52,636 bases of DNA from Candidatus Kerfeldbacteria bacterium (GTDB lineage: Bacteria; Patescibacteriota; Patescibacteriia; SBBC01; CAIJZX01), in NCBI GenBank assembly GCA_903825245.1, contig CAIJZX010000030.1:1-52636 (forward strand). Direction: 5' to 3'. The notes beneath the pieces were generated by a model. The model did no database searches. It saw nothing but the letters and a program-made list of their open reading frames with translations, and was not told where the DNA came from. The position numbers and the translations under genes were made by a program. This document shows positions 41,355 to 51,127 of this stretch, piece after piece (position 1 is the stretch's first letter; each line of letters starts with the position of its first letter).

Positions 41355-42848
41355 ATGTCAGAAACCATCCTTGATGTTTTAAAGAAAGAACTGACGGATT
41401 TCACCGCCTCGGCGACGACCAGCCAAGTCGGAACCGTGCTTGATGTCGGCGATGGTATTGCGCGGTTATCGGGTTTAGGGAGCGTCCAATCGCAGGAAAT
41501 GGTGGAATTTGCCAACGGGACGATGGGCGTGGCACTCAACCTCGAAGAAGACACCGTGGGCGTCATGATTCTTGGTTCGACCACCGGCATTACCCAAGGG
41601 CAGACCGCCAAAGCCACCGGAAAAATTCTCCAAGTTCCGGTCGGTCCGAACGTGGTCGGCCGCGTGGTTAATCCGCTTGGTGAACCGATTGACGGCCAAG
41701 GGACGATTGCCAGCAAAGAATTCGCGCCGGTAGAAAAAATTGCGCCAGGCGTCATTACTCGACAATCAGTCACTGTGCCGTTGCAAACCGGCATCAAAGC
41801 GATCGACGCCATGATCCCAATCGGTCGCGGTCAGCGCGAATTGATTATCGGCGATCGCCAAACCGGAAAAACCGCAATCGCCGTTGATACCATCATCAAT
41901 CAAAAAGGCCAAGATGTGATTTGCATTTACGTCGCCATCGGCCAGAAGGAATCGAAGATCGCGCGCATCGTCGCAAAACTGCAAGAAGCGGGAGCGATGA
42001 GTTACACCACCGTCGTTGTGGCCGGCGCATCTGACCCGGCATCATTGTCCTACATTGCGCCGTACGCCGGTTGTGCTATGGGCGAGTACTTCATGAGCAA
42101 AGGCAAAGACGTGCTTGTGGTCTACGACGATTTATCGAAGCATGCCTGGGCCTATCGCCAAGTATCGCTCTTGCTCCGACGCCCACCGGGACGTGAAGCC
42201 TATCCGGGCGATATTTTCTACGTACACTCACGTCTCCTTGAGCGCGCGGCCAAGCTGAACAAGGATTTCGGCGGCGGCTCATTAACGGCCTTGCCGATTA
42301 TCGAAACGCAAGCCGGCGACGTCTCAGCCTACATTCCGACCAACGTCATCTCCATTACGGATGGTCAAATATATCTCGAATCAGATTTGTTCTACCAAGG
42401 TATTCGTCCGGCTCTCAACGTCGGTTTGTCCGTCTCGCGCGTCGGTTCAGCCGCGCAGACAAAAGCTATGAAAAAAGTAGCTTCGAAACTGCGGCTCGAC
42501 TTAGCGCAATACCGTGCCCTCGAAGCGTTTTCGCAAATCGGATCAGACCTTGATGAAGCAACCAAGAAGCAAATTGACGGCGGCCGACGCATTACCGAAG
42601 TTTTGAAACAAGGACAATATGTGCCGATGAGCGTCGCACACCAAGTAGCGATTCTCTACGCGGCGTTGAACGGGTTTTTGGATGCGGTTGCCGTTGATGA
42701 TGTCGCCGCATTCGAAGCCGGATTACATGACTATCTCGACACGCGCGGACAGAAGTGGGTTGACGCGGTTGGTGACAAAAAAGATTTGACGCCGGAACTC
42801 GAAGATGAATTGAAAACGATTCTTACTGACTATACGCAAACGCGATAA
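41355..42848 (+). CDS. atpA: F0F1 ATP synthase subunit alpha
   Basis: 497 aa, full length. The P-loop GDRQTGKTA is near residue 166, and the nucleotide-binding core is intact with [30 protein letters not shown] and the [16 protein letters not shown] signature. Alpha carries the non-catalytic nucleotide sites of the F1 head. No Shine-Dalgarno sequence. It is followed by a 107-nt spacer with an inverted-repeat element before atpG. Confidence 0.97.
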   Translation: MSETILDVLKKELTDFTASATTSQVGTVLDVGDGIARLSGLGSVQSQEMVEFANGTMGVALNLEEDTVGVMILGSTTGITQGQTAKATGKILQVPVGPNVVGRVVNPLGEPIDGQGTIASKEFAPVEKIAPGVITRQSVTVPLQTGIKAIDAMIPIGRGQRELIIGDRQTGKTAIAVDTIINQKGQDVICIYVAIGQKESKIARIVAKLQEAGAMSYTTVVVAGASDPASLSYIAPYAGCAMGEYFMSKGKDVLVVYDDLSKHAWAYRQVSLLLRRPPGREAYPGDIFYVHSRLLERAAKLNKDFGGGSLTALPIIETQAGDVSAYIPTNVISITDGQIYLESDLFYQGIRPALNVGLSVSRVGSAAQTKAMKKVASKLRLDLAQYRALEAFSQIGSDLDEATKKQIDGGRRITEVLKQGQYVPMSVAHQVAILYAALNGFLDAVAVDDVAAFEAGLHDYLDTRGQKWVDAVGDKKDLTPELEDELKTILTDYTQTR

Positions 42849-42853
42849 CTTGT

Positions 42854-42955
42854 CCCGTCTGAAATTGCCACACATGAATACTCAACCGACAAGCAACAGA
42901 CAGCAACGAAAGTATGACGATGCCGCCATGTTTATTTATCTAAATTTCTAACGGG
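42854..42955 (+). repeat. Inverted-repeat element ending at the atpG start codon
   Basis: CCCGTCTGAAATT (42854-42866) pairs with AATTTCTAACGGG (42943-42955) as 5 bp, a 2-nt internal mismatch and 6 bp, with a 76-nt loop. The right arm directly abuts the atpG ATG. Confidence 0.7.
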
Positions 42956-43867
42956 ATGCCTTCCGCCGGACGCGATATACAGCGACGGATTCGTTCCGTC
43001 ACGAGTACCAAGAAGATCACCAAAGCGATGGAGCTGGTGGCGAGCGCAAAAATGCGCAAAGCTAGCGCCGCTGTTTTGGCGACTCGGCCGTACACCGATC
43101 GCGCCTGGGACATGCTCTTGAATTTAGCCCAGCGAACCGAATCGTCGCAGCATCCGTTGCTCGTCGAACGACTGGAGACGAAAAAGGTGGGCGTGATATT
43201 AGTCGCTTCGAATCGCGGCTTAGTCGGCGGATTTAATACGCAACTTACTGCCACCGTTGCTCGAGGAATCAAAGCATTATTCACAACAACCGAAGTTTCT
43301 GCCGAAGTGATTTTGATGGGAAACAAGGGCAAGATGATTCTGTCCCAGCATGGAATACCGATTTCCGCCGAATTCCCGAAGCAAGATGTGGTGACTGATG
43401 TGCTCGGTATTCGGCCGATGGCGAAAATGGCGATTGATCGTTTTCTCTCCGGCGACTATGATCGCGTTCTCGTCGGTTATATGGATTTTGTATCGATGCT
43501 TGTGCAACAACCGAAACTTCGTCAAATATTGCCGCTCAACACCGCTGGTTTCCTGAACGGTGATCACGAGAAAAAAGCCGAAGAAAAAACTTCGGAACTC
43601 GCCTCATTTGAATATCAATTTGAGCCGAATGCTGACGAGGTGCTCGAATATATATTACCGCGGCTTGTGGAAATGCAATTGTATCGCGCGGTCTTAGAAA
43701 CGAATGCCTCCGAACAAGCGGCGCGGATGGTGGCCATGAAGAGTGCCTCCGATGCAGCCGGTGACTTAATCGATGATTTAACCTTAACCTTTAACCAGGC
43801 GCGCCAAGCGTCGATCACGCAAGATCTGTCGGAAATTTCCGCCGGACGCGCCGCCCTCGAATCATAA
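42956..43867 (+). CDS. atpG: F0F1 ATP synthase subunit gamma
   Basis: 303 aa. The N-terminal helix of the rotor reads RDIQRRIRSVTSTKKITKAM, continuing ELVASAKMRKA. The C-terminal helix carries AARMVAMKSASDAAGDLIDD. Both are the family hallmarks, and together they form the coiled-coil shaft. The central Rossmann-like part has VASNRGLVGGFN. The start follows TCTAACGGG directly, as in atpH. Confidence 0.96.
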   Translation: MPSAGRDIQRRIRSVTSTKKITKAMELVASAKMRKASAAVLATRPYTDRAWDMLLNLAQRTESSQHPLLVERLETKKVGVILVASNRGLVGGFNTQLTATVARGIKALFTTTEVSAEVILMGNKGKMILSQHGIPISAEFPKQDVVTDVLGIRPMAKMAIDRFLSGDYDRVLVGYMDFVSMLVQQPKLRQILPLNTAGFLNGDHEKKAEEKTSELASFEYQFEPNADEVLEYILPRLVEMQLYRAVLETNASEQAARMVAMKSASDAAGDLIDDLTLTFNQARQASITQDLSEISAGRAALES

Positions 43868-45262
<1,395 letters not shown>

Positions 45263-45264
45263 GA

Positions 45265-45588
45265 ATGGAACGTACTGAACATCATTCTGAACAAGAACTC
45301 CAACCGAGAAAATTGAAAGCGTGGGTTGAGTTTGGCCTTGATGCTCACGAAAAAGAATATGTATTTAATGTTGAACATCTTGCAGCAGAGAAGACCATGG
45401 ACGTTCCGTCGAATATCATCCAGCAGTTGGAAGAACTTATCGGTGCTGACTGGGAAATCATTGATCGGGGTACGCGAGTTGAGATACGCAATCGAAAAGA
45501 GTATGGCCGTCGGGATGATGAAATCATTCGTAAAGCTGTGGAACAAGCGATCGGTGATAAATTCATACTCATTCCAGTAAAAGAGTAA
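45265..45588 (+). CDS. Hypothetical protein between atpD and the cutA-like gene
   Basis: 107 aa, highly charged, no membrane helix or signal peptide. It has alternating strands and helices (KAWVEFGLDAHEKEYVF, NIIQQLEELIGADWEII, EIIRKAVEQAIGD). It starts 2 nt after atpD, so it is co-transcribed with the ATP synthase. I do not recognise a family. Its place in the operon suggests a link to the enzyme, but nothing in the sequence shows one. Confidence 0.68.
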   Translation: MERTEHHSEQELQPRKLKAWVEFGLDAHEKEYVFNVEHLAAEKTMDVPSNIIQQLEELIGADWEIIDRGTRVEIRNRKEYGRRDDEIIRKAVEQAIGDKFILIPVKE

Positions 45589-45598
45589 AACCGATTTT

Positions 45599-45931
45599 AT
45601 GACTATCAAACAAATCATCGTCAGCTGCAACAGTACGGCCGAAGCCGCCAAAATCGGCCAAGCGTTATTGAAATTACGATTCGTGGCGTGTATTGATGTG
45701 CTCCCAAAAACATCGTCGATGTATTATTGGCCGCCGAAGAAAAAGAAACTGTCAAAAGGGAAAGGCGTAATTCTCACGGCCATGACCTTACCGCGTCATG
45801 TGGCGAAAGCGAAACTGTTGATTGTAAAGAAGCATAGCGACAAAGTTCCGTTTATCGGTACAATCGACATTCATGATGTCAGTCACAACTATTATCATTG
45901 GTTAACCGGTGAACTCCGCGACCATGCCTAA
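45599..45931 (+). CDS. cutA: CutA1-like protein in the ATP synthase operon
   Basis: 110 aa, the length of CutA1. The opening QIIVSCNSTAEAAKIGQALLKLRFVACIDVLP matches the CutA1 pattern (V..T.P....A..IA..LV....AACVNI.P), with SMYYWPPKK where the family has S.Y.W.G. CutA1 is a very stable PII-like trimer of uncertain role, tied to divalent metal tolerance. The last 8 nt overlap atpC, so translation of the two is probably coupled. Confidence 0.78.
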   Translation: MTIKQIIVSCNSTAEAAKIGQALLKLRFVACIDVLPKTSSMYYWPPKKKKLSKGKGVILTAMTLPRHVAKAKLLIVKKHSDKVPFIGTIDIHDVSHNYYHWLTGELRDHA

Positions 45932-46379
45932 AACATTCGAACTCATTATTGCGACCCCGGAACGGCAAGTCTATAAAGATGTTGTCGAGAGCGTGACGTT
46001 GCCGACGACGACCGGGTACATTACGGTATTAGCGAATCACGTAGCGTTATCGACGATTTTGAAAGCCGGTGAACTTGTCATTACGAAAAACGGCACTGCC
46101 GAACCATACGCCATCGGCGGGGGATTTCTCGAAGTGCAAGGAAATCAATTGGTGGTCTTGGCAGATACTGCGGAGCATGTGACCGAAATCGATCAACAGC
46201 GTGTTGATGAAGCGATTGCTCGCGCGAAAAAGTTGAAGGAAGAAATTCGAGAAGATCATTCCGAATATGCGTCGGTAACAGCGAAACTTGAACGTGATCT
46301 CGCGCGTCTCCATGTGATTCGCAAGCATGCGCATCGCGGCCATCAGGGGATTCCCTACGAGGGCGTGCGGAAAGATTAG
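45924..46379 (+). CDS. atpC: F0F1 ATP synthase subunit epsilon
   Basis: 151 aa. The N-terminal beta-sandwich reads FELIIATPERQVYKDVVESVTLPTTTGYITVLANHVAL and GGGFLEVQGNQLVVLAD, as in epsilon. The C-terminal inhibitory two-helix part follows (IDQQRVDEAIARAKKLKEEI). The last residues (HRGHQGIPYEGVRKD) extend beyond the usual end. The ATG at 45924 is chosen over an upstream GTG because it begins the conserved strand. It closes the operon. Confidence 0.94.
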   Translation: MPKTFELIIATPERQVYKDVVESVTLPTTTGYITVLANHVALSTILKAGELVITKNGTAEPYAIGGGFLEVQGNQLVVLADTAEHVTEIDQQRVDEAIARAKKLKEEIREDHSEYASVTAKLERDLARLHVIRKHAHRGHQGIPYEGVRKD

Positions 46380-46447
46380 CCCATAATCCTAGGCGTCTTT
46401 CAGGTGACCCAAGTACGTCCCAAGGAGGCGTCTTGTAATTGTTCGAT

Positions 46448-46476
46448 TTGCGAACGGTGAAGAAAAACGCTATACT
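46448..46476 (+). promoter_or_regulatory. Promoter upstream of the YkuK-like gene
   Basis: TTGCGA (46448-46453), 17 bp, TATACT (46471-46476), predicted start near 46483. A GTG at 46488 would then be nearly leaderless; the preferred ATG is at 46536. Confidence 0.65.
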
Positions 46477-46535
46477 GTATTTCCGACGTGAATCCTGGAC
46501 TGAGTGATTCCGCTGGAAGACAGAATTGGCGCCGT

Positions 46536-47060
46536 ATGGGCTCAACCGAACAGTTCAACAGTCCAACCTATGGAACGGTCGATCAATCGCAAGTCGTGGC
46601 GCGAATGCGGGATTTTGTGCAACAAAAAACTGATCGAGATTATCGTCTGATTGTGGGGTCTGATTCATTACCGGGACGCGGTGGACAAGTCTATTTAGTA
46701 ACCGCTATCGTACTGCATCGTGTCGGCAATGGTGGAATATATTACTGGCAGCGGAAACTGTCATCGAAAATCCATACACTTCGTGATAGAATGTATGCCG
46801 AGGCGATGGCGTCAATTGCCATGGCTCAGCAACTAGAATATATACCCGAACTACAACCGTTATTGAAGCATCACATTGAAATCCACGTCGACGTCGGCGA
46901 GGTGGGTCCGACGCGAGCCATGATTCAAGAACTTGTCGGTATGATTGTTGCTCATGGGTATATGGCGCGAACGAAACCGGAATCGTTTGCCGCTTCAAAA
47001 GTCGCCGATCGTCACACGATTCCCGGACCGAAACTTATTTTTGTACCAACTATTTACTAA
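46536..47060 (+). CDS. YkuK-like ribonuclease H-like protein (DUF458)
   Basis: 174 aa. The N terminus FNSPTYGTVDQSQVV, then RLIVGSDSLPGRGGQVYLVTAIVLHR and IHVDVGEVGPTRAMIQELVG, match YkuK-type proteins, which have an RNase H-like fold with an Asp in the GSDS segment. The molecular role is not established. The ATG at 46536 gives the family's usual length; a GTG at 46488 would add 16 residues and fits the promoter position. The final KVADRHTIP segment is also typical. Confidence 0.82.
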   Translation: MGSTEQFNSPTYGTVDQSQVVARMRDFVQQKTDRDYRLIVGSDSLPGRGGQVYLVTAIVLHRVGNGGIYYWQRKLSSKIHTLRDRMYAEAMASIAMAQQLEYIPELQPLLKHHIEIHVDVGEVGPTRAMIQELVGMIVAHGYMARTKPESFAASKVADRHTIPGPKLIFVPTIY

Positions 47061-47071
47061 GTACATAGCGT

Positions 47072-47299
47072 ATGGACGACACGAATACATTGATGGATAA
47101 ACCATTTAGCAAAGGCGATAGTGTTCCTAAGGAAGGCGATTACGTTTGCTTACCCTGCGGTTATCAGCATCACTACAAAGCCGGTGAGCAATTCGGTGAG
47201 TGTGTTTCCTGTATGAGTGGCACGCCGGGCGGTCAGCACGAAGAGTTTGTGGAAGGTGAAGAAATGTGGGAAAAGATGACGTTGCCGAAAGCCGAATAA
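47072..47299 (+). CDS. Small zinc-ribbon protein
   Basis: 75 aa with two CxxC knuckles, Cys26/Cys29 (VCLPCGYQHHYKAG) and Cys44/Cys47 (ECVSCMSG), spaced like a rubredoxin-type zinc ribbon. The GDYVCLPCGYQ...G..F..C..C pattern recurs in small CPR proteins of unknown role. The tail is acidic. It lies 11 nt after the YkuK-like gene and 2 nt before the next one. Confidence 0.78.
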   Translation: MDDTNTLMDKPFSKGDSVPKEGDYVCLPCGYQHHYKAGEQFGECVSCMSGTPGGQHEEFVEGEEMWEKMTLPKAE

Positions 47300-47301
47300 C
47301 C

Positions 47302-48333
47302 ATGTCACCGAAAAAAACAAAACTTCCCGGGACAATACTCGCGGTTGCTATCGGCCAAAGCGCATCGAATGTTTCGACCAAGGGCTTAACACCGCTGAAG
47401 ACGGTGCGCAGTTTTCCGACCTACGCCAGCCATCTACCGGAATACCGGAAATTGAAGGAGCAAAAGATAGTTGTCCAGGGGGTGAATGTAACGTTGACCT
47501 TGAAAGCGGTGCCGCCGGAGAACTTTATCGTTGAGGCGAAAGCCGAGTACGATGACATGTTTGGCGACAACGTGCTCGCGCTGAAAGACGCGATGTTGCA
47601 GGCCGCAGAAAAACTTCTCTTCCAACAAGAAACAGAGCCGGATTTCAAAGAAGAGTTTACGTTTTTCTGTGTCAAGGCGTATTCCGGTGATCCGCTTAAG
47701 TTTCTGAAATATGCGGATCGGATTGTGCCGCTCCTGAAGAGTGAAAGTACGGAACTTAGCGATTCGGAAATTCAAAAAACAATTCGCGAATCGAGTTTAC
47801 AGTATGCGAAGAACGATCTCACTATCGTCGATTGGGACGGTGCGTTCGTATTCGATACCGACGGTGATTGGCAAGATACGATAGATGTCTTGGAAGTAGC
47901 TAATGTTAATCTTCTTCGTTTGCGACGTCTCGACCAATTGATTGACCAGCGCCTGGATGCGATGGTTGACATTCTGCAACGTGTACCGAAAATTTCCAAT
48001 AAAGAAGTACGAAAAATGATGACCGAGTTGATGCGTTTGCGAACGCAATCAGTAGCTGAGTTCGAACATGCTGAACGCGACATTCAGCTGATCGGGGATT
48101 GGTACGCCGGTCGGTTGTATGCTTTGGCCAGTAAGAAACTTCACCTTGATCGCTGGCGAGAAAGTATCAAACAAGTTTTGGAAAGCTTAGAAGATATTTC
48201 TTCGGTAGCGGCAGATCACTTTAGTATTTCCACCGAACACCGCGCGGAGCAAATTCAGCAATTCTTGTGGTTTGTCCAACTAGCTGGTTGGTTTGCGTTG
48301 CTGTTCTTCGAGTGGCGGATAATGAAAGGATGA
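47302..48333 (+). CDS. Tail-anchored membrane protein, possibly DUF155/RMD1-like
   Basis: 343 aa. The soluble part includes NDLTIVDWDGAFVF, then VLEVANVNLLRLRRLDQLIDQRLD and a long helical stretch, and one helix closes the protein (FLWFVQLAGWFALLFFEW). The order, with 'ANvNLLRLRrLDq.iD.rLd' and a C-terminal helix, resembles DUF155/RMD1-type proteins, but I am not sure of the family. The ATG at 47302 follows the zinc-ribbon gene after 2 nt. The stop overlaps the next start (ATGA). Confidence 0.65.
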   Translation: MSPKKTKLPGTILAVAIGQSASNVSTKGLTPLKTVRSFPTYASHLPEYRKLKEQKIVVQGVNVTLTLKAVPPENFIVEAKAEYDDMFGDNVLALKDAMLQAAEKLLFQQETEPDFKEEFTFFCVKAYSGDPLKFLKYADRIVPLLKSESTELSDSEIQKTIRESSLQYAKNDLTIVDWDGAFVFDTDGDWQDTIDVLEVANVNLLRLRRLDQLIDQRLDAMVDILQRVPKISNKEVRKMMTELMRLRTQSVAEFEHAERDIQLIGDWYAGRLYALASKKLHLDRWRESIKQVLESLEDISSVAADHFSISTEHRAEQIQQFLWFVQLAGWFALLFFEWRIMKG

Positions 48334-49589
48334 GTACCACTCATCAGGAATTACTTTCGTATCTGACGTCCATTGTAGGGCATGATGTAACCATTGACGA
48401 AGGCTTAACTGTCCTTATTGAGGGTGTCAGGCGTTTTGTCGATGACCACCCGGAACGCCATCTCGTCATACTCCTAGCTGGTGGCACAGCTTCAGGAAAA
48501 ACGAGTCAAGGCGCAGGAAGATTATTACAGGCTTTCCCAGGACGTTCTATGATTTTTCCTATCGATATGTTTTATCGCGGGAAGCGCGGTTTAGCTGTTC
48601 TTCAGAAACAGTACGGACACGAAATTTCCTGGGATGAACCATTAGCACTCGATCTCGATGATGCCGGAGAACAATTAGAGCATTTACGAAACGGACAGAA
48701 TGCCACGATTCCGATGTACGACTTTGGCGAAAGTGAACGTGTTGGGAGTGAATCGGTATCCTCACAACCGATTATTATTGCTGAGGGTTTGTTTGCTTTA
48801 CATGACAGTATTCGTATACATGGAGATCTTGGTGTGTATGTAGACGTTGATGTTCACGGTCAGATTATTCGTCGTGTGCTTCGTGATATTGTGCGGAAGA
48901 AGCGCGAGCCGAACGACATTCTGTTTGAACTGGCGCAAACGGCAATTCCGAAGCAATATGAACACGTCACGACGACGCGTCAATATGCTGACATCATTAT
49001 CAATAATGATTATCGGCCAGAGACAGAAACAGCGCGACAAGCGAGCCAATTGGCCCAAGTAAAAGTTGCCGGATGGCCACCGCTCGGTCGAATGGCAGAG
49101 CTTGGCGCTGAGTATCTAGGATCATTCCAGGGATACGATCGGTACTTTACGGCCAAAGATCGGAATCTGGCCGCGACCGGTGAAGAGTTACGTATTCGTG
49201 ATGAATCGGGTCGCTTGATGTTGACCTACAAAGGCCCACACGTTGGTGTGGTTGGTGAGCGATTTGTTTTTACCTGTTCGATAGAAGCAGTAACAGTACA
49301 GGCGTTAATGAAGTATTATCATGAGGCGCTCGTCTATGTTCGTAAGTCTCGTCGGCTCTTCTTGCTTCCTGGTGTCCTCTTATCGCTTGATGTTGTCACG
49401 TTGACAAACCCTGGCGGTACAGTTGTTGAAGAGCAGCAAGTGACGGAGATACGGTTGACTCGGCGTCATGATAATGGCGTTGAAGTCGTGAATGAGACGA
49501 TCCAGCAACTTGGTCTCGATCCGAAAAAATCAACGACCGCTTCGTACTTCTCGATTGCGCTCAATCCGTCCCTGCTCCCACTCGACTAA
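48330..49589 (+). CDS. Uridine kinase-CYTH fusion protein
   Basis: 419 aa. Residues 1-240 are a uridine kinase-like P-loop domain: AGGTASGKT (about 50-58), the IFPIDMFYRG substrate loop, IPMYDFGESERV, and the IIIAEGLFALHD strand. Residues about 255-400 resemble a CYTH triphosphate-tunnel domain (LRIRDESGRLMLTYKGP, RFVFTCSIEAVTV, VTEIRLT). The classical ExExK at the start of CYTH is not preserved (AELGAEYLG). The same domain order occurs in plant TTM1/TTM2. The activity may be on nucleosides, pyrophosphate or triphosphates. Confidence 0.85.
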   Translation: MSTTHQELLSYLTSIVGHDVTIDEGLTVLIEGVRRFVDDHPERHLVILLAGGTASGKTSQGAGRLLQAFPGRSMIFPIDMFYRGKRGLAVLQKQYGHEISWDEPLALDLDDAGEQLEHLRNGQNATIPMYDFGESERVGSESVSSQPIIIAEGLFALHDSIRIHGDLGVYVDVDVHGQIIRRVLRDIVRKKREPNDILFELAQTAIPKQYEHVTTTRQYADIIINNDYRPETETARQASQLAQVKVAGWPPLGRMAELGAEYLGSFQGYDRYFTAKDRNLAATGEELRIRDESGRLMLTYKGPHVGVVGERFVFTCSIEAVTVQALMKYYHEALVYVRKSRRLFLLPGVLLSLDVVTLTNPGGTVVEEQQVTEIRLTRRHDNGVEVVNETIQQLGLDPKKSTTASYFSIALNPSLLPLD

Positions 49590-49605
49590 CGTTGAGCGGT
49601 TTTTA
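49581..49605 (+). terminator. Weak intrinsic terminator of the kinase-CYTH operon
   Basis: CTCGAC-TAAC-GTTGAG (6 bp with one G-T pair) is followed by CGGTTTTTA. The stop codon of the preceding gene lies in the loop. Confidence 0.5.
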
Positions 49606-49607
49606 TG

Positions 49608-49636
49608 TTGACAATATTTGACAGTTTTGTTTAACT
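49608..49636 (+). promoter_or_regulatory. Promoter of the orphan gene at 49682
   Basis: TTGACA (49608-49613), 17 bp, TTAACT (49631-49636). A second TTGACA lies at 49618-49623 without a good -10 at normal spacing. The leader of about 40 nt ends in AGGAGG. Confidence 0.5.
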
Positions 49637-49681
49637 GGCCTGGCGGAACTATGTCGCTTCATCCTTTGCAAGGAGGAGCTC

Positions 49682-50014
49682 ATGCCAAAGCAAGCGTTGT
49701 GCATCCGTTTGACATCGGTTGGAGAAGGTGGCAAGGAAGAATCCATCGAGGTAAAATTCGGTTCGCGTCTCGAATACGGACAAAAGTACGATCAGGTGTG
49801 TGCGTGGGGAGGCCTGTGTTTGAGAGTTCTGTTCGACCGTTTCAGCTTGCACCTCGAACACGAGACGATGGCAGAAAAAATGCTCCACATTGTTCCTTCC
49901 CGACCCGATCGAGCTGGGTCATGGCAATTTCCACGTGAATTAAAATCGCGGTGGTTGCCCGCCTGGATCGGTAATGACGGTCAGGTCACGTGTGAAGTCA
50001 AAATGGGCGCCTGA
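49682..50014 (+). CDS. 110-aa orphan protein with strong Shine-Dalgarno site
   Basis: AAGGAGGAG lies 5 nt before the ATG. The protein is mixed alpha/beta, soluble, with no recognised motif; it opens LCIRLTSVGEGGKEESIEV and ends WIGNDGQVTCEVKMGA. It has its own promoter and a good terminator 10 nt after the stop, so it is a single-gene unit. Composition suggests a small beta-rich domain. Function unknown. Confidence 0.65.
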   Translation: MPKQALCIRLTSVGEGGKEESIEVKFGSRLEYGQKYDQVCAWGGLCLRVLFDRFSLHLEHETMAEKMLHIVPSRPDRAGSWQFPRELKSRWLPAWIGNDGQVTCEVKMGA

Positions 50015-50023
50015 TTCCCTTAT

Positions 50024-50050
50024 CCACCTAGCTGAATCTGGGTGGTTTTT
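50024..50050 (+). terminator. Intrinsic terminator of the 49682 gene
   Basis: CCACCTAG-CTGAAT-CTGGGTGG, an 8-bp stem with one G-T pair, is followed by TTTTT. Confidence 0.85.
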
Positions 50051-50078
50051 CTTAATGGGACTCAGTCCCATTAAGAAA
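50048..50078 (+). repeat. Palindromic repeat (TAATGGGA family), copy 2
   Basis: A perfect 15-bp inverted repeat around a single central C, with core CTTAATGGGACT / AGTCCCATTAAG (50051-50062 and 50064-50075). It starts within the T-run of the preceding terminator. Copy 1 is at 34329-34349. Confidence 0.85.
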
Positions 50079-50124
50079 CACGCATCACGTACCTAGTAGG
50101 CTTACTGCCGCATGATTGCTATTC

Positions 50125-50153
50125 TTGACAGCTGTCCGATTTCGGAGTAGATA
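50125..50153 (+). promoter_or_regulatory. Promoter of the orphan gene at 50227
   Basis: TTGACA (50125-50130), 17 bp, TAGATA (50148-50153). The leader of about 65 nt has a small GGGC/GCCC hairpin just before the AGGAGG site. Confidence 0.5.
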
Positions 50154-50226
50154 AACAACAGCCACGTTGTACCTTAAAACTCCAGCACCCAGCCGGGTCA
50201 AAGGGCGGAATGCCCAGGAGGCAACA

Positions 50227-50754
50227 ATGCGTAACGATCTGTCGTTCAGTAACAGGAGCAAGAACTTGGTTGACCAACACCTTCTCGATCGGTTGCTCAA
50301 GGAATTTCCATTCCTTTGGGCGGTAGAGCAGGACTGGGAACCCAGCGATCAGTTGTTCATCAGGATCCGTCGTTTGTATCGACCCGAGCACCGGCATAAT
50401 CTTGTGACCATGTTAGACACAAAGCCGTACCAGACCAACGCGTGGCTCGCATACCGGAACCGGTGCAATTGGCCAAAGATGATTGACGTTGATCTGAATG
50501 AGGAGGAATTCGGACCAAGCAAAAAGACCATCGCTGAATCTTTGGACGAAGGGAATTACATTGAAGATAGTTCGGAGGGCGGTGAGTTTACAAATATTCT
50601 CGTCATCATGTCTCACCGTAGCTACCATCAAGTGGCTGATGAATACGGTCATGCGACCACGATCACTATCTTCCTCGATCACGAACGCGGTGGGCACATT
50701 CGGCAGTGTCTCAATATGGCGCTGACTTCGGAAGAAATAACTACAGGCGACTAA
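50227..50754 (+). CDS. 175-aa orphan protein with strong Shine-Dalgarno site
   Basis: AGGAGG lies 5 nt before the ATG at 50227, which fixes the start. The product is soluble and charged: LVDQHLLDRLLKEFPFLWAVEQDWEP, an RRLYRPEHRH segment, a DLNEEEFGPSKKTIAESLDEG acidic stretch and a closing strand-helix part (TTITIFLDHERGGHIRQCLN). No domain recognised. It converges with rpmB. The 97-nt gap between them is GC-rich and palindromic. Confidence 0.65.
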   Translation: MRNDLSFSNRSKNLVDQHLLDRLLKEFPFLWAVEQDWEPSDQLFIRIRRLYRPEHRHNLVTMLDTKPYQTNAWLAYRNRCNWPKMIDVDLNEEEFGPSKKTIAESLDEGNYIEDSSEGGEFTNILVIMSHRSYHQVADEYGHATTITIFLDHERGGHIRQCLNMALTSEEITTGD

Positions 50755-50778
50755 CTATCGTCTTTTTCTTTTCTGCAA

Positions 50779-50850
50779 AACCGCCTTCCGCGAGGGGAGG
50801 GGTCAGGGGTGGAAACCCCCTCTCCTGTATTCAGGGGAGGATGGGGTGGG
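50779..50850. repeat. GC-rich palindromic intergenic region between convergent genes
   Basis: Several overlapping G-run/C-run inverted repeats lie here, including CTCC...GGAG around CTGTATTCAGG (50822-50840) and GGGGTGGAAACCCC (50806-50819). The style is that of short interspersed repeats. It may end transcription from both sides, but no clear U-tract follows a stem. Confidence 0.5.
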
Positions 50851-50851
50851 G

Positions 50852-51037
50852 TTAGACCTTCGCCTTCAGGTGCTTCGTTTCGGTACGAATGCAGGCGGCA
50901 CACGCCTTGACTCGCTTGCCGTCTTTGAGAACGGTTTGCAAATTGACGTGCTGTTTGGTCTTGGTAGCGATATTGGAGTGGCTGCGGGTGAAGCTATTCA
51001 TAGCTCCGCGGCCGCAGACGGTACATGTTCGTGCCAT
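50852..51037 (-). CDS. rpmB: 50S ribosomal protein L28 (bL28)
   Basis: 61 aa, minus strand. The zinc-binding form is shown by CTVC at residues 5-8 and CAAC at 46-49. GRGAMNSFTRSHSNIATKTK and the HVNL strand are typical of bL28. The ATG is directly preceded by TCTAACGGG, the same 9 nt that precede atpH and atpG. It is convergent with the 50227 gene and divergent from the M50 peptidase gene. Confidence 0.93.
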   Translation of the reverse strand: MARTCTVCGRGAMNSFTRSHSNIATKTKQHVNLQTVLKDGKRVKACAACIRTETKHLKAKV

Positions 51038-51112
51038 CCCGTTAGACAGTTATTCAATAAGTGGTATATGGTCTGTCAGACGAGTATCCTTCGATGTAGG
51101 GCTGTCTAACGG
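51038..51112 (-). repeat. Inverted-repeat element ending at the rpmB start codon
   Basis: CCGTTAGACAG and CTGTCTAACGG (plus-strand 51039-51049 and 51102-51112) are perfect 11-bp inverted repeats 52 nt apart. Read on the minus strand, the proximal arm abuts the rpmB ATG, as in atpH and atpG. Confidence 0.8.
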
Positions 51113-51127
51113 AACCATAGGAAAATC

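Noticed and set aside
42874-42951. 25-codon ORF before atpG, also ending at the TAA within TCTAACGGG
   Set aside because: No ribosome-binding site and no counterpart of similar sequence before atpH or rpmB. A leader peptide remains possible but is not supported.
46488-46535. GTG start for the YkuK-like gene
   Set aside because: It fits the promoter position, but the family's conserved N terminus and usual length agree better with the ATG at 46536. Left as an alternative.
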